Origin: Acidimicrobiia bacterium
GTDB taxonomy: Bacteria > Actinomycetota > Acidimicrobiia > Acidimicrobiales > SZUA-35
Direction: 5' to 3'
Assembly: GCA_029857855.1 (NCBI GenBank)
Contig: JAOUGG010000118.1
Coordinates: forward strand, 1 to 7,015
Length of the DNA: 7,015 nucleotides
The notes under the pieces were generated by a model. That model was not told where the DNA came from, made no database searches, and worked only from the letters and a program-made list of their open reading frames with translations. The position numbers were made by a program, and so were the translations under genes. Positions within the stretch are counted from its first letter, which is position 1; each line of letters starts with the position of its first letter. Below are positions 1 through 5,634 of this stretch, one piece after another.

Positions 1-816
1 GAGGAGATCCCGTTCGAGTCCGGATCCGAGCGCGTCGGCGTCGAGTCGGACGATCCCCGCTACCGCCGCCTCGAACGCCTGAGCGCGACCGGCGACTTCT
101 TCGACCTCTGCCCGTCCTGGCCCTCCGGTGAGGCACCCGACGTTGAGAACGAGACGGTCGTCGGCGACGTGCCCACGCTGCTGCTGGCCGGGCGATACGA
201 TCCGATCACACCTCCGGCCGGTATGGACACCATCGCCGCCGGCCTGGCCACCAGCTACCAGTTCGTCTTTCCCCACCAGGGCCATGGGGTGGTGCCCACA
301 CCCTGCGGCGCCGAGATCGTGACCCGGTTCATCGACGATCCGGCCTCGGTACCCGATTCGTCGTGCATCGACCTCAGTCCCGAACCGGCCTGGGTACCCG
401 TCACCACCGACTCCATCAACCTCGTCGAATTCGAATCCGACGGCCTGACCGCCCTTCGCGGCGTTCGACCCGAGGGCTGGACCGACGCCGGATTCGGGTC
501 GTTCGCCCGTCTGGCCAATGCGGTGGACCAGACGGCCGTCGTCTTTCAACCGACCCGAGGTATCGACGCCGAGTTCCTGGCCACCACCTTCGGCCGCCAG
601 ATCAAGGTCGACATGACCGAGATCGATCCACTCACGATCGACGGCGAGGCATGGCGCCGGTTCACCGGCTCCCAGAGCGGCGTCGGCACCATCGAGATCA
701 TCGTCTCGGCGGGGGACGACGGCGTGATCGCCGCGCTCATCGCTCAGCCCGACGAGGTCGACATGCTTCGGGAGCTGGTGCTCTTACCCGGAGCCCGGGC
801 CGCCGAGCCGCTGTAG
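1..816 (+). CDS. Alpha/beta hydrolase, TAP-like C-terminal part (5' truncated by window edge)
   Basis: The frame is open from base 1 to the TAG at 814-816, giving 271 codons. No start is visible, so the N-terminal half, including the expected nucleophile serine, lies outside the window. Around residues 56-72 the protein reads DVPTLLLAGRYDPITPP. This is the typical strand and catalytic-Asp loop (Asp67) of TAP-like alpha/beta hydrolases such as the tripeptidyl aminopeptidase and proline iminopeptidase relatives. QGHGVV at 93-98 supplies the catalytic His (His95). The CPSWP at about 37-41 and the cysteine pair Cys102/Cys122 around a TRFIDDPASVPDS segment match the family's C-terminal cap, in which such cysteines normally form a disulfide. 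That suggests an exported enzyme, but the signal peptide is off-window. After Cys122 about 150 residues continue without a motif I recognise, which is longer than the usual family end. The likely role is hydrolysis of small peptides or esters outside the membrane; the substrate is unknown. It converges on the polysaccharide cluster and is probably unrelated to it. Confidence 0.85.
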   Translation, partial: EEIPFESGSERVGVESDDPRYRRLERLSATGDFFDLCPSWPSGEAPDVENETVVGDVPTLLLAGRYDPITPPAGMDTIAAGLATSYQFVFPHQGHGVVPTPCGAEIVTRFIDDPASVPDSSCIDLSPEPAWVPVTTDSINLVEFESDGLTALRGVRPEGWTDAGFGSFARLANAVDQTAVVFQPTRGIDAEFLATTFGRQIKVDMTEIDPLTIDGEAWRRFTGSQSGVGTIEIIVSAGDDGVIAALIAQPDEVDMLRELVLLPGARAAEPL

Positions 817-854
817 CCAGCCGGACCGTCAGCACCGACGCCGGCAGGCGCTAC
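813..854. terminator. Imperfect stem spanning two convergent stop codons; possible bidirectional terminator
   Basis: GTAGC at 813-817 pairs with GCTAC at 850-854. CAGCCGG at 818-824 pairs with CCGGCAG at 841-847 with one A-A mismatch and a two-base bulge (848-849), leaving a 16-base loop. The stem includes the TAG of the hydrolase gene and the TAG of the opposing nucleotidyltransferase gene. No T-run follows on either strand, so a classic intrinsic terminator is not shown. The location between two converging genes is the main argument for this role. Confidence 0.35.
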
Positions 855-1648
855 CAGACCTTCCAGGGCGCCTCGTCGCGTTCCCACATCTCGTTGAGCG
901 CCGTGTACTCGCGGAAGGTGTCCATGCCCATCCAGAAGCCCGTGTGGGGAAAGAGCCCCAGCCGACCCTCGTGGGTGATGGCCTGGACCGGTGCATGCTC
1001 GAAGAAGTGATCGGGTTGATCGGCTGGAACATACGACAGGAACTCCCGCCGAAAGGCGAAGAAACCACCCGAGACCCAGCCCTCCGAAGGTGGCTTCTCA
1101 GCAAAGCTGGTCACCTTGCCATCCTCCTCGAGCAGCTCCCCGTAGCGCGAGGTCGGGTGGATGCCGGTGACGCTACCCAACAGATCCGACTCCTGGAGCG
1201 CCTGAAGCTGGCGGGAGACGTCGACATCGCCGAGACCGTCGCCGTAGGTCAACATGAAGTAGTCGGTGTCGATCATATGCGCGATCGTGGCCACCCGGCC
1301 GCCGGTGCCGGTGTCGAGGCCGGTGTCGATCAGCGACACCTCCCAGTCATCGAGCGACTCGAGATGGACGAACTCAGTGTTGCGGCGCCCGACGTTGATC
1401 ATGAGGTCGGACATCATCTCCTCGTAGCGGAGGAAATACTGCTTGATGTCCCAAGCCTTGTAGCCGAGGCAGAGGATGAAGCGCCGGAAACCGTGTGCCC
1501 CGTACAGCTTCATGATGTGCCACAGGACCGGCTGGGTCCCCACTCTGATCAGCGGCTTCGGCAGCTTCTCCGACGCCTCTCGAATACGTGTGCCCTGGCC
1601 GCCGCACAGGATCACCACCGGAATGTTCTCCGGTCCCACGCTTGTCAT
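851..1648 (-). CDS. rfbF: Glucose-1-phosphate cytidylyltransferase-like sugar nucleotidyltransferase
   Basis: This 265-residue protein is about the length of RfbF/DdhA (near 257). RfbF forms CDP-glucose from CTP and glucose 1-phosphate, the first step towards CDP-linked 3,6-dideoxyhexoses and related sugars. Visible signatures are GGQGTR at 16-21 (nucleotide loop), PKPL at 30-33, VLWHIMK at 41-47, GYK at 62-64, DTG and TGGR at 108-118, TYGDG at 134-138 (metal-binding Asp), EKP at 184-186, GGFF at 194-197, GFWMGMDT at 237-244 and a terminal APWKVW. The WHIMK, GFW..MDT and APWK.W blocks are characteristic of the RfbF branch rather than RmlA or GalU. The loop after GGQGTR (REASEKLPKPL) differs from the common SEET..KPKPM form, so the nucleotide or sugar could differ. 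The ATG is supported by a GAGGGAG ribosome site seven bases upstream. It is the last gene of the minus-strand cluster, 36 bp after the Wzz-like gene. The usual partner, CDP-glucose 4,6-dehydratase, is not in the window. Confidence 0.88.
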   Translation of the reverse strand: MTSVGPENIPVVILCGGQGTRIREASEKLPKPLIRVGTQPVLWHIMKLYGAHGFRRFILCLGYKAWDIKQYFLRYEEMMSDLMINVGRRNTEFVHLESLDDWEVSLIDTGLDTGTGGRVATIAHMIDTDYFMLTYGDGLGDVDVSRQLQALQESDLLGSVTGIHPTSRYGELLEEDGKVTSFAEKPPSEGWVSGGFFAFRREFLSYVPADQPDHFFEHAPVQAITHEGRLGLFPHTGFWMGMDTFREYTALNEMWERDEAPWKVW

Positions 1649-1655
1649 GACTTGA

Positions 1656-1662
1656 CTCCCTC
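1656..1662 (-). promoter_or_regulatory. Ribosome binding site of the nucleotidyltransferase gene
   Basis: On the minus strand this reads GAGGGAG, seven bases before the ATG at 1648. It supports that start and independent translation of the gene, although only 36 bp separate it from the gene before it. Confidence 0.6.
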
Positions 1663-1684
1663 AGTCTTTCCGCAGCGCTTTACC

Positions 1685-3439
1685 CTACACCGGACCGGTT
1701 GGCGGCGCCGGACTCGCCGAGGACGTCCTGGACGTTCCATTCCCGATCGACGAGGGCGGCCCGCCGATCACCGACGTCTCCGGTTGACTGGTCGGCGCGG
1801 CGGTCTTGGTGAGATCGATCGGCTCGTTGGTGGGCCAGCCACCGGTCGACGTGGGGGGCGGGCCCATCGTGCCGATCGAACCGTCGGATCCGAGGACATC
1901 GCCCTTGGCCGGGCGACGCGACGGCGATGTGATCACCGGCAGGAGCTTCTGGCGAACCGAGTCGAGCTGGCGGGACAGGTCACTCAGCGCATCGGACTTC
2001 TGCCGTGACAGTGGAACGGCAAGGACCACGGCATCGGCCATCGCGGTGAGCTGCAGTGTCGAGGCCAGATCGAGAGCCGGACCACCGTCGACGACCACGA
2101 TCTGCGCCTTGCGGCGGGCGGCCTCGAGCACCGATGCCACCGTGTCGCGGCGAAGCGACGCGGCTCCCCTGTTCGAGCCGAGCCCGAGCACACTGACCTC
2201 CGGATCCATCGTTCGGGTGAACACCGACCGGCCCCGCTGGTCGATCAGCGCACCGTCGTTCAGCACGACCGCCGGCACACCGCCGTCCTGGCCGGCATTG
2301 AAGAGTGCGGTGATGCGGGGGTCGCGGACATCCGCATCGACCAGCACGACCGATGAGCCGGCACCGGCGAACCGTTCGGCCATGGCCAAGGCCAAGGTGG
2401 TGGCGCCGGCGTTTCGCTGAGCGCCGACCACGGCCACGGTCAACGGCTCGTTGATCCGGGCCTTGGCCTCGGCCCGCACGCAGAGCTGATCGATAACCGG
2501 TACGGCCGATCGGGGCAAGGACTGGAAAGCGGCCAGCGGCTGGCGGGCCAGCGAACGGTAATGGGGCAGCTCGGAGACGACAGGGGCGGCCAGGATCTCC
2601 GAAGCCGTGTCGACGTCGAGGACCTTGTTGGAGAACCGGGCCGAGGCGAGGGCGGCGATAACACCCATCATGGCGCCGGCGAAAAGGCCCCCGGCGAACA
2701 GGAAGCGGCCACCCGGCGGCGCCGGTTCGGTGGGCAGGGTTGCGTCCTGGATGATCCGGGTGTTGACGCGCAGCCGTGACGACGAGATGAGATCGTTGCG
2801 TTGCGCAATCAGCTGGGTGAGTTCGGCCTTGGCCACGTCACGCTCGGTCACCTGGGCCGGAGCGACCTGGTCGGGCGAAGGCAACGGGCGGGGATTCACA
2901 CTTCGATACGAGGCGTCGACGTACTCCTTCAGCGCATCGGCGATCGCTGAGTTGAGACCGCTCAGCGTGGTGCGGAGGGTGGCGATGTCATTGCCGAGGC
3001 GGGCGAGTTCGTCGCTGTCACTGCGCTCGGTGTCGAGATCGTCGGTATAGGTCTCGACGTAGGTCTGAGCCAGCATCCGGGCGGTTTCGGCGTCGCCGGC
3101 CGTAGCGGTGATGTCGACGATGTCGGTGCCCGGCTCGTGCTGGACCTCCACCGCCTCGCGAACGTCGGTGATGGACATACCCACCGTGAGGGCCACATCG
3201 TTCACCAGGCTGGCGCCTTCGAGCACGCCCAGCTGTCCGACCACGTACCGGTCTGGATCACCGCTCAGATAGGTCACGTTGCCGACGGTCGGCTGGACAA
3301 CGCTCAGCTTCGCAACCGAAACGTATTCGTTGGTCGTTGCAGGTTCGCTCATCACGGCGGGCAGGATGCCGAGGACGGCAAAGACGGCCACCAGCCAGAG
3401 GCGTCGCCGTAGGGCCGAAAGTACGAATGCTAGTTCCAT
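1685..3439 (-). CDS. Wzz-type polysaccharide co-polymerase fused to a degenerate BY-kinase-like ATPase domain
   Basis: This 584-residue protein has the layout of chain-length determinant/tyrosine autokinase fusions (Wzc, CapAB types). A short cytoplasmic N-terminus leads into TM1 at about 13-30. An extracytoplasmic Wzz-like region with probable helical or coiled parts (about 115-230) follows. Then come a proline-rich PTEPAPPGG motif at 236-244, TM2 at about 247-267 and a cytoplasmic P-loop domain at about 330-500. The ATPase domain is abnormal. The Walker A site reads GAQRNAGATT (339-348), with Ala346 where the catalytic lysine should be. Walker A' (VLVDADVRDP, 365-374) is intact and the Walker B-like segment is VVVDGGP (448-454). 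No tyrosine occurs after Tyr294, so the C-terminal Tyr cluster is absent. Instead residues from about 505 form a Pro/Ser/Thr/Gly-rich, probably disordered tail. I infer a regulator or scaffold of polymer length and export rather than an active tyrosine kinase. The ATG is preceded by GAGAGG at a spacing of seven. The gene lies 72 bp after the GT2 gene. Confidence 0.85.
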   Translation of the reverse strand: MELAFVLSALRRRLWLVAVFAVLGILPAVMSEPATTNEYVSVAKLSVVQPTVGNVTYLSGDPDRYVVGQLGVLEGASLVNDVALTVGMSITDVREAVEVQHEPGTDIVDITATAGDAETARMLAQTYVETYTDDLDTERSDSDELARLGNDIATLRTTLSGLNSAIADALKEYVDASYRSVNPRPLPSPDQVAPAQVTERDVAKAELTQLIAQRNDLISSSRLRVNTRIIQDATLPTEPAPPGGRFLFAGGLFAGAMMGVIAALASARFSNKVLDVDTASEILAAPVVSELPHYRSLARQPLAAFQSLPRSAVPVIDQLCVRAEAKARINEPLTVAVVGAQRNAGATTLALAMAERFAGAGSSVVLVDADVRDPRITALFNAGQDGGVPAVVLNDGALIDQRGRSVFTRTMDPEVSVLGLGSNRGAASLRRDTVASVLEAARRKAQIVVVDGGPALDLASTLQLTAMADAVVLAVPLSRQKSDALSDLSRQLDSVRQKLLPVITSPSRRPAKGDVLGSDGSIGTMGPPPTSTGGWPTNEPIDLTKTAAPTSQPETSVIGGPPSSIGNGTSRTSSASPAPPTGPV

Positions 3440-3446
3440 GGAGAAA

Positions 3447-3452
3447 CCTCTC
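3447..3452 (-). promoter_or_regulatory. Ribosome binding site of the Wzz-like gene
   Basis: On the minus strand GAGAGG lies seven bases before the ATG at 3439. This fixes the start just ahead of the first membrane segment, as expected for Wzz proteins. Confidence 0.55.
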
Positions 3453-3476
3453 AGGCCGCCTGGTTGTCAGAACGCG

Positions 3477-3501
3477 GTGAATCGGGAACGTGATCGGGAA
3501 C
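3477..3501. repeat. Short tandem direct repeat upstream of the Wzz-like gene
   Basis: GTGAATCGGGAAC (3477-3489) is followed directly by GTGATCGGGAAC (3490-3501). The copies are identical apart from one extra A. They lie in the 72-bp gap between the GT2 gene and the Wzz-like gene, about 40-60 bases upstream of the latter's ATG. This could be a tandem protein-binding site or a chance duplication. No convincing -10/-35 pair was seen in this gap, so the Wzz-like gene may be transcribed by read-through. Confidence 0.4.
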
Positions 3502-3511
3502 CGACACCAGC

Positions 3512-4411
3512 CTAGCGGGACCCCTGTTGCCGAAGTACCCGCTCCTCAACCAGACCTACCACACGTCCCGCAGCAATAGAGCCTCGCCGGAGGAAGTACG
3601 GGAAGGATTTCCTAGCGACGGCCTGGCCGTTCGGCTTGAGCGCGGATAGGCCGGTCGCCCCACCGGCGGTACCCGGAGTACCCCTGCGGGCCAGAATCTG
3701 ACTGAAACCTCGACCGTACAGGTAGTGCTGTTGCATCATGGCCGAAAGACCCTTGCGGTGCCGGTAGTACATGACCGCCTCGGCGCAGTAGCCAAGCTCG
3801 ATGCCTCGTTCGAGCAGGTCCCACGAGAACGCGATGTCCTCGCCCCGGATCAGATCGGTGTCGAAACCGCCGACCGCCTCGAAGTTCGAACGGATGACAC
3901 CCATGTTGGCCGACACGAGAAACGGATGGCCGAGAAAGGTCGGCAGACCGCCCGGTGTCGCCGGCGGACGCCAGTGCTCCTGACCGGGAACCGAGAGGAC
4001 ATCCTCGTCGAGATATCCCCCGACGGCCCCGTAGAACTCGAGCGCGGCCGACAGCTGCTCGATCCACTGGCGATGGGCGATGTCGTCGGAGTCGCAGAAC
4101 AACAGCAGGTCGCCGTCGGCGGCTCGGGCACCGAGGTTGCGGGCGTGTGAGGCGCTGCGTCGATCGGAGGAGTCGACGATCCTGACCGTCAGCGCGTCGC
4201 TGTGCGGTTCGAGCGACTGTTCGAGAGCGACACGATGCTCACGGTCGGCCGTGTTGAGGGAAATCACGAGCTCCCAGGGGCCGAGGTGGCTCTGAGCGGC
4301 CAGTGCCTCCACCTGCTCGGACAGCTCGGGATCGACCCGGCCGACCGGCATGACCACCGAGATCGGGGATCCGCCTGGTGCCTCGCCTCCGGAACCGTTC
4401 GCGGCGCTCAC
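3512..4411 (-). CDS. Family 2 glycosyltransferase
   Basis: This 299-residue GT-A fold enzyme is likely to transfer a sugar from a nucleotide sugar to a growing lipid-linked glycan on the inner face of the membrane. ISVVMPV (17-23) is the first Rossmann-like strand. ARNLGARAADGDLLLFCDSDD (90-110) carries the DXD-type metal site at 107-110. GHPFLVSANMGVIR (161-174) followed by GGFD is the usual acceptor-side block, and GED (190-192) supplies the catalytic acid pair. No membrane segment is evident; the C-terminus is basic. I chose the GTG at 4411 because its GTGA overlaps the TGA stop of the GT26 gene and the glycosyltransferase fold begins shortly after it. The same frame runs open upstream to an ATG at 4672, but those 87 residues are Arg/Gly-rich, lie antisense-free inside the GT26 gene in another frame, and look like no domain. 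No good Shine-Dalgarno sequence precedes the GTG, so translation is probably coupled to the upstream gene. Donor and acceptor cannot be deduced. Confidence 0.87.
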   Translation of the reverse strand: MSAANGSGGEAPGGSPISVVMPVGRVDPELSEQVEALAAQSHLGPWELVISLNTADREHRVALEQSLEPHSDALTVRIVDSSDRRSASHARNLGARAADGDLLLFCDSDDIAHRQWIEQLSAALEFYGAVGGYLDEDVLSVPGQEHWRPPATPGGLPTFLGHPFLVSANMGVIRSNFEAVGGFDTDLIRGEDIAFSWDLLERGIELGYCAEAVMYYRHRKGLSAMMQQHYLYGRGFSQILARRGTPGTAGGATGLSALKPNGQAVARKSFPYFLRRGSIAAGRVVGLVEERVLRQQGSR

Positions 4412-5442
4412 CCGTTTGCCGCCGATTCGCCCAGATCGGTCGTGGCGGCCCCACGGTCGGCCCACCATTGACGCCAGACCAGCCGCACGAAGGCGACGTC
4501 GCGAACGAAGTAGCGATGGAACAGCCTGCGTGGCTCCTGGAGGAACCGGTAGAACCATTCCATGCCGATCCGCTGCACCCATTCCGGCGCTCGTTTGATA
4601 ATCCCGACATACATCGACGCGGAGCCGCCGAGGGCCAGAATCGTGGGTGGGCGGCCGAGCGCGTCGGGCCACAAGCGGAGAACCGTTTCGGCAATGCGGG
4701 CGTCCTTGGGATTACCGATGCCGAGGATGACGTATTCGAGGGCCTGCTCCCCAGCCGAAGCGATAACCGCCTCGGCCAGTCGCTCGATCGTCTCGACGTC
4801 ATCGACATCGAAAATCGGGGCGACCGTCGACCGGAGATCGCCGTACTCACGATCGAGCCGTTCGACGATGAGCTCCGACGACGCGACCATGAACACCGAG
4901 CGACGGTCGGACACCAGCCGGGGCCACAGCAGCGCGAAAAGGCCGCTCCCGGTGAGCCGGGCACCCAACGGGCGGCCCAGCAGGCGGGAGGCCAGCACAA
5001 TGGGTTGACCGTCGGGGAGGCAGTACTGGCTGCCTTGGAACATCTTCCATTCGACGCTCTGTTCAGCGCCCGGTTGCTTCAGATGGACCATGATGTCGAC
5101 GTTCGGCGTCAGCACGGTGTCCATGCGTGAGGCGTCGGCCGGGAGGCGCCGATGCAGCAAGGAGGACAGAACCGGTTCGAGGTTCGGCGCATCGACGAAA
5201 TCGAGTTCGAACAGTCGCCGGCGGTCGAGTCGGTCGACGAGTACGGTGCCCTCGGACGCGCCCGATGGCGCTCTGCCCTCGGACGCGCCTGACGGCGCTC
5301 TGCCCTCGGACGCGCCCGACGGCGCTCTGCCCTCGGACGCGCCTGACGGCGCTGTGCCGTCCCGGAGATCGATGACCCCCTCCGGGGCACCGAAGTCCTG
5401 GCCGATTCCGCTTTCAGCAAGCGTCGGTTCGACGTCTGACAT
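4408..5442 (-). CDS. WecG/TagA/CpsF family (GT26) glycosyltransferase with a repeat-bearing N-terminus
   Basis: From the preferred start this is a 344-residue protein. GT26 enzymes add ManNAcA, ManNAc, glucose or similar sugars to undecaprenyl-linked intermediates. The family core spans about 75-322: a TVLTPN block (109-114), CLPDGQPIVLASRLLG (141-156) with the presumed catalytic Asp144, YVILGIGNPKD (237-247), and the signature RAPEWVQRIGMEWFYR (284-299) followed by LQEPRRLFHRYF (301-312). The usual GxPKQExW motif is altered to GNPKDARIA. Residues 1-70 are extra: a Gly/Asp/Glu-rich lead and four copies of APSGASEG(R/T) at 31-66, encoded by a 27-bp tandem repeat. They are probably disordered. 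The start is uncertain. ATG 5442 has GGAGGGG 11 bases upstream. ATG 5469, nine codons earlier, has no ribosome site and directly abuts an inverted repeat. This is the first gene of the minus-strand cluster, and its TGA overlaps the next start (GTGA). CDP, GDP or UDP donor specificity is unknown. Confidence 0.87.
   Translation of the reverse strand: MSDVEPTLAESGIGQDFGAPEGVIDLRDGTAPSGASEGRAPSGASEGRAPSGASEGRAPSGASEGTVLVDRLDRRRLFELDFVDAPNLEPVLSSLLHRRLPADASRMDTVLTPNVDIMVHLKQPGAEQSVEWKMFQGSQYCLPDGQPIVLASRLLGRPLGARLTGSGLFALLWPRLVSDRRSVFMVASSELIVERLDREYGDLRSTVAPIFDVDDVETIERLAEAVIASAGEQALEYVILGIGNPKDARIAETVLRLWPDALGRPPTILALGGSASMYVGIIKRAPEWVQRIGMEWFYRFLQEPRRLFHRYFVRDVAFVRLVWRQWWADRGAATTDLGESAANG
5248..5355. 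repeat. Four-copy 27-bp tandem repeat inside the GT26 gene
   Basis: The units are 5248-5274, 5275-5301, 5302-5328 and 5329-5355. Each begins GCCCTCGGACGCGCC on the plus strand. Units 1 and 3 carry CCC where units 2 and 4 carry CCT, which suggests that a two-unit (54-bp) block was duplicated. The only other differences are one T/C in unit 1 and one G near the end of unit 4. Being a multiple of three, the repeat keeps the minus-strand reading frame and encodes APSGASEG(R/T) four times. Most differences are synonymous there. The arginine at each junction uses AGA, an uncommon codon in such GC-rich DNA. Confidence 0.95.
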
Positions 5443-5453
5443 AGGGATCGCGA

Positions 5454-5460
5454 CCCCTCC
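5454..5460 (-). promoter_or_regulatory. Ribosome binding site that favours the inner GT26 start
   Basis: On the minus strand GGAGGGG lies 11 bases before the ATG at 5442. The spacing is long but acceptable. It decides between this ATG and the one at 5469, which has no recognisable Shine-Dalgarno sequence. Confidence 0.5.
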
Positions 5461-5470
5461 ACGGGTCATC

Positions 5471-5493
5471 CGGCGAAGATCCGGCTTTCGCCG
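5471..5493. promoter_or_regulatory. Perfect inverted repeat in the divergent intergenic region (operator or 5' mRNA hairpin)
   Basis: CGGCGAA (5471-5477) and TTCGCCG (5487-5493) are perfect inverted copies separated by nine bases. The site lies just upstream of the outer GT26 ATG. If the candidate -10 at 5500-5505 is used, it would fall at the very 5' end of the minus-strand transcript. It could be a regulator-binding site or an mRNA-stabilising 5' hairpin. Its function is inferred from position only. Confidence 0.4.
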
Positions 5494-5499
5494 AGCCCA

Positions 5500-5530
5500 A
5501 TGTTACCGGTCCGTGACCAACATCTGTCGG
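5500..5530 (-). promoter_or_regulatory. Candidate promoter of the minus-strand glycan cluster
   Basis: On the minus strand, CCGACA (5530-5525) resembles a -35 box and TAACAT (5505-5500) resembles a -10 box, with a 19-base spacer. Transcription would start near 5493 and leave a leader of about 50 bases before the ATG at 5442. The spacer is longer than ideal and the -35 matches only four of six consensus bases, so this is tentative. The whole stretch between the divergent starts (about 190 bases) contains no gene. Confidence 0.3.
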
Positions 5531-5595
5531 GGGCCGTGGCGGCCGACCATGGCAATCAATCGCTCGTCGACCGGGCGACGCTTCACGCTGCGACA

Positions 5596-5626
5596 TGGAC
5601 CGACGGAGAATCGAGACACCTACACT
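5596..5626 (+). promoter_or_regulatory. Candidate promoter of a leaderless transcript for the oxidoreductase gene
   Basis: TACACT (5621-5626) fits the TANNNT -10 pattern and ends eight bases before the ATG at 5635. TGGACC (5596-5601) is a weak -35 candidate with a 19-base spacer. No Shine-Dalgarno sequence precedes the ATG. A -10 box this close to the start codon is the arrangement seen for leaderless mRNAs, which are common in actinobacteria. Confidence 0.4.
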
Positions 5627-5634
5627 GACCCATC

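Noticed and set aside
944..2008. Long plus-strand open frame of 354 codons
   Set aside because: It runs antisense across the nucleotidyltransferase gene and into the Wzz-like gene, crossing their boundary. The translation has no recognisable motif, and the opposite strand carries clear family signatures. It is a GC-rich shadow frame.
4412..4672. N-terminal extension of the GT2 protein from the ATG at 4672
   Set aside because: The 87 residues are Arg/Gly-rich, overlap the conserved end of the GT26 gene in another frame, and have no ribosome site. The GTG at 4411, overlapping the stop, is the better start.
4378..5130. Plus-strand open frame opposite the GT26 gene
   Set aside because: It is a shadow of the GT26 frame on the other strand, with no motif and no ribosome site.
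5248..5355. Possible CRISPR-like array
   Set aside because: Units are contiguous with no spacers and lie in frame inside a gene; it is a coding tandem repeat.
5532..5544. Small GGCCG-TGG-CGGCC inverted repeat in the divergent intergenic region
   Set aside because: A five-base stem with a three-base loop is expected by chance in such GC-rich sequence, and there is no supporting context.
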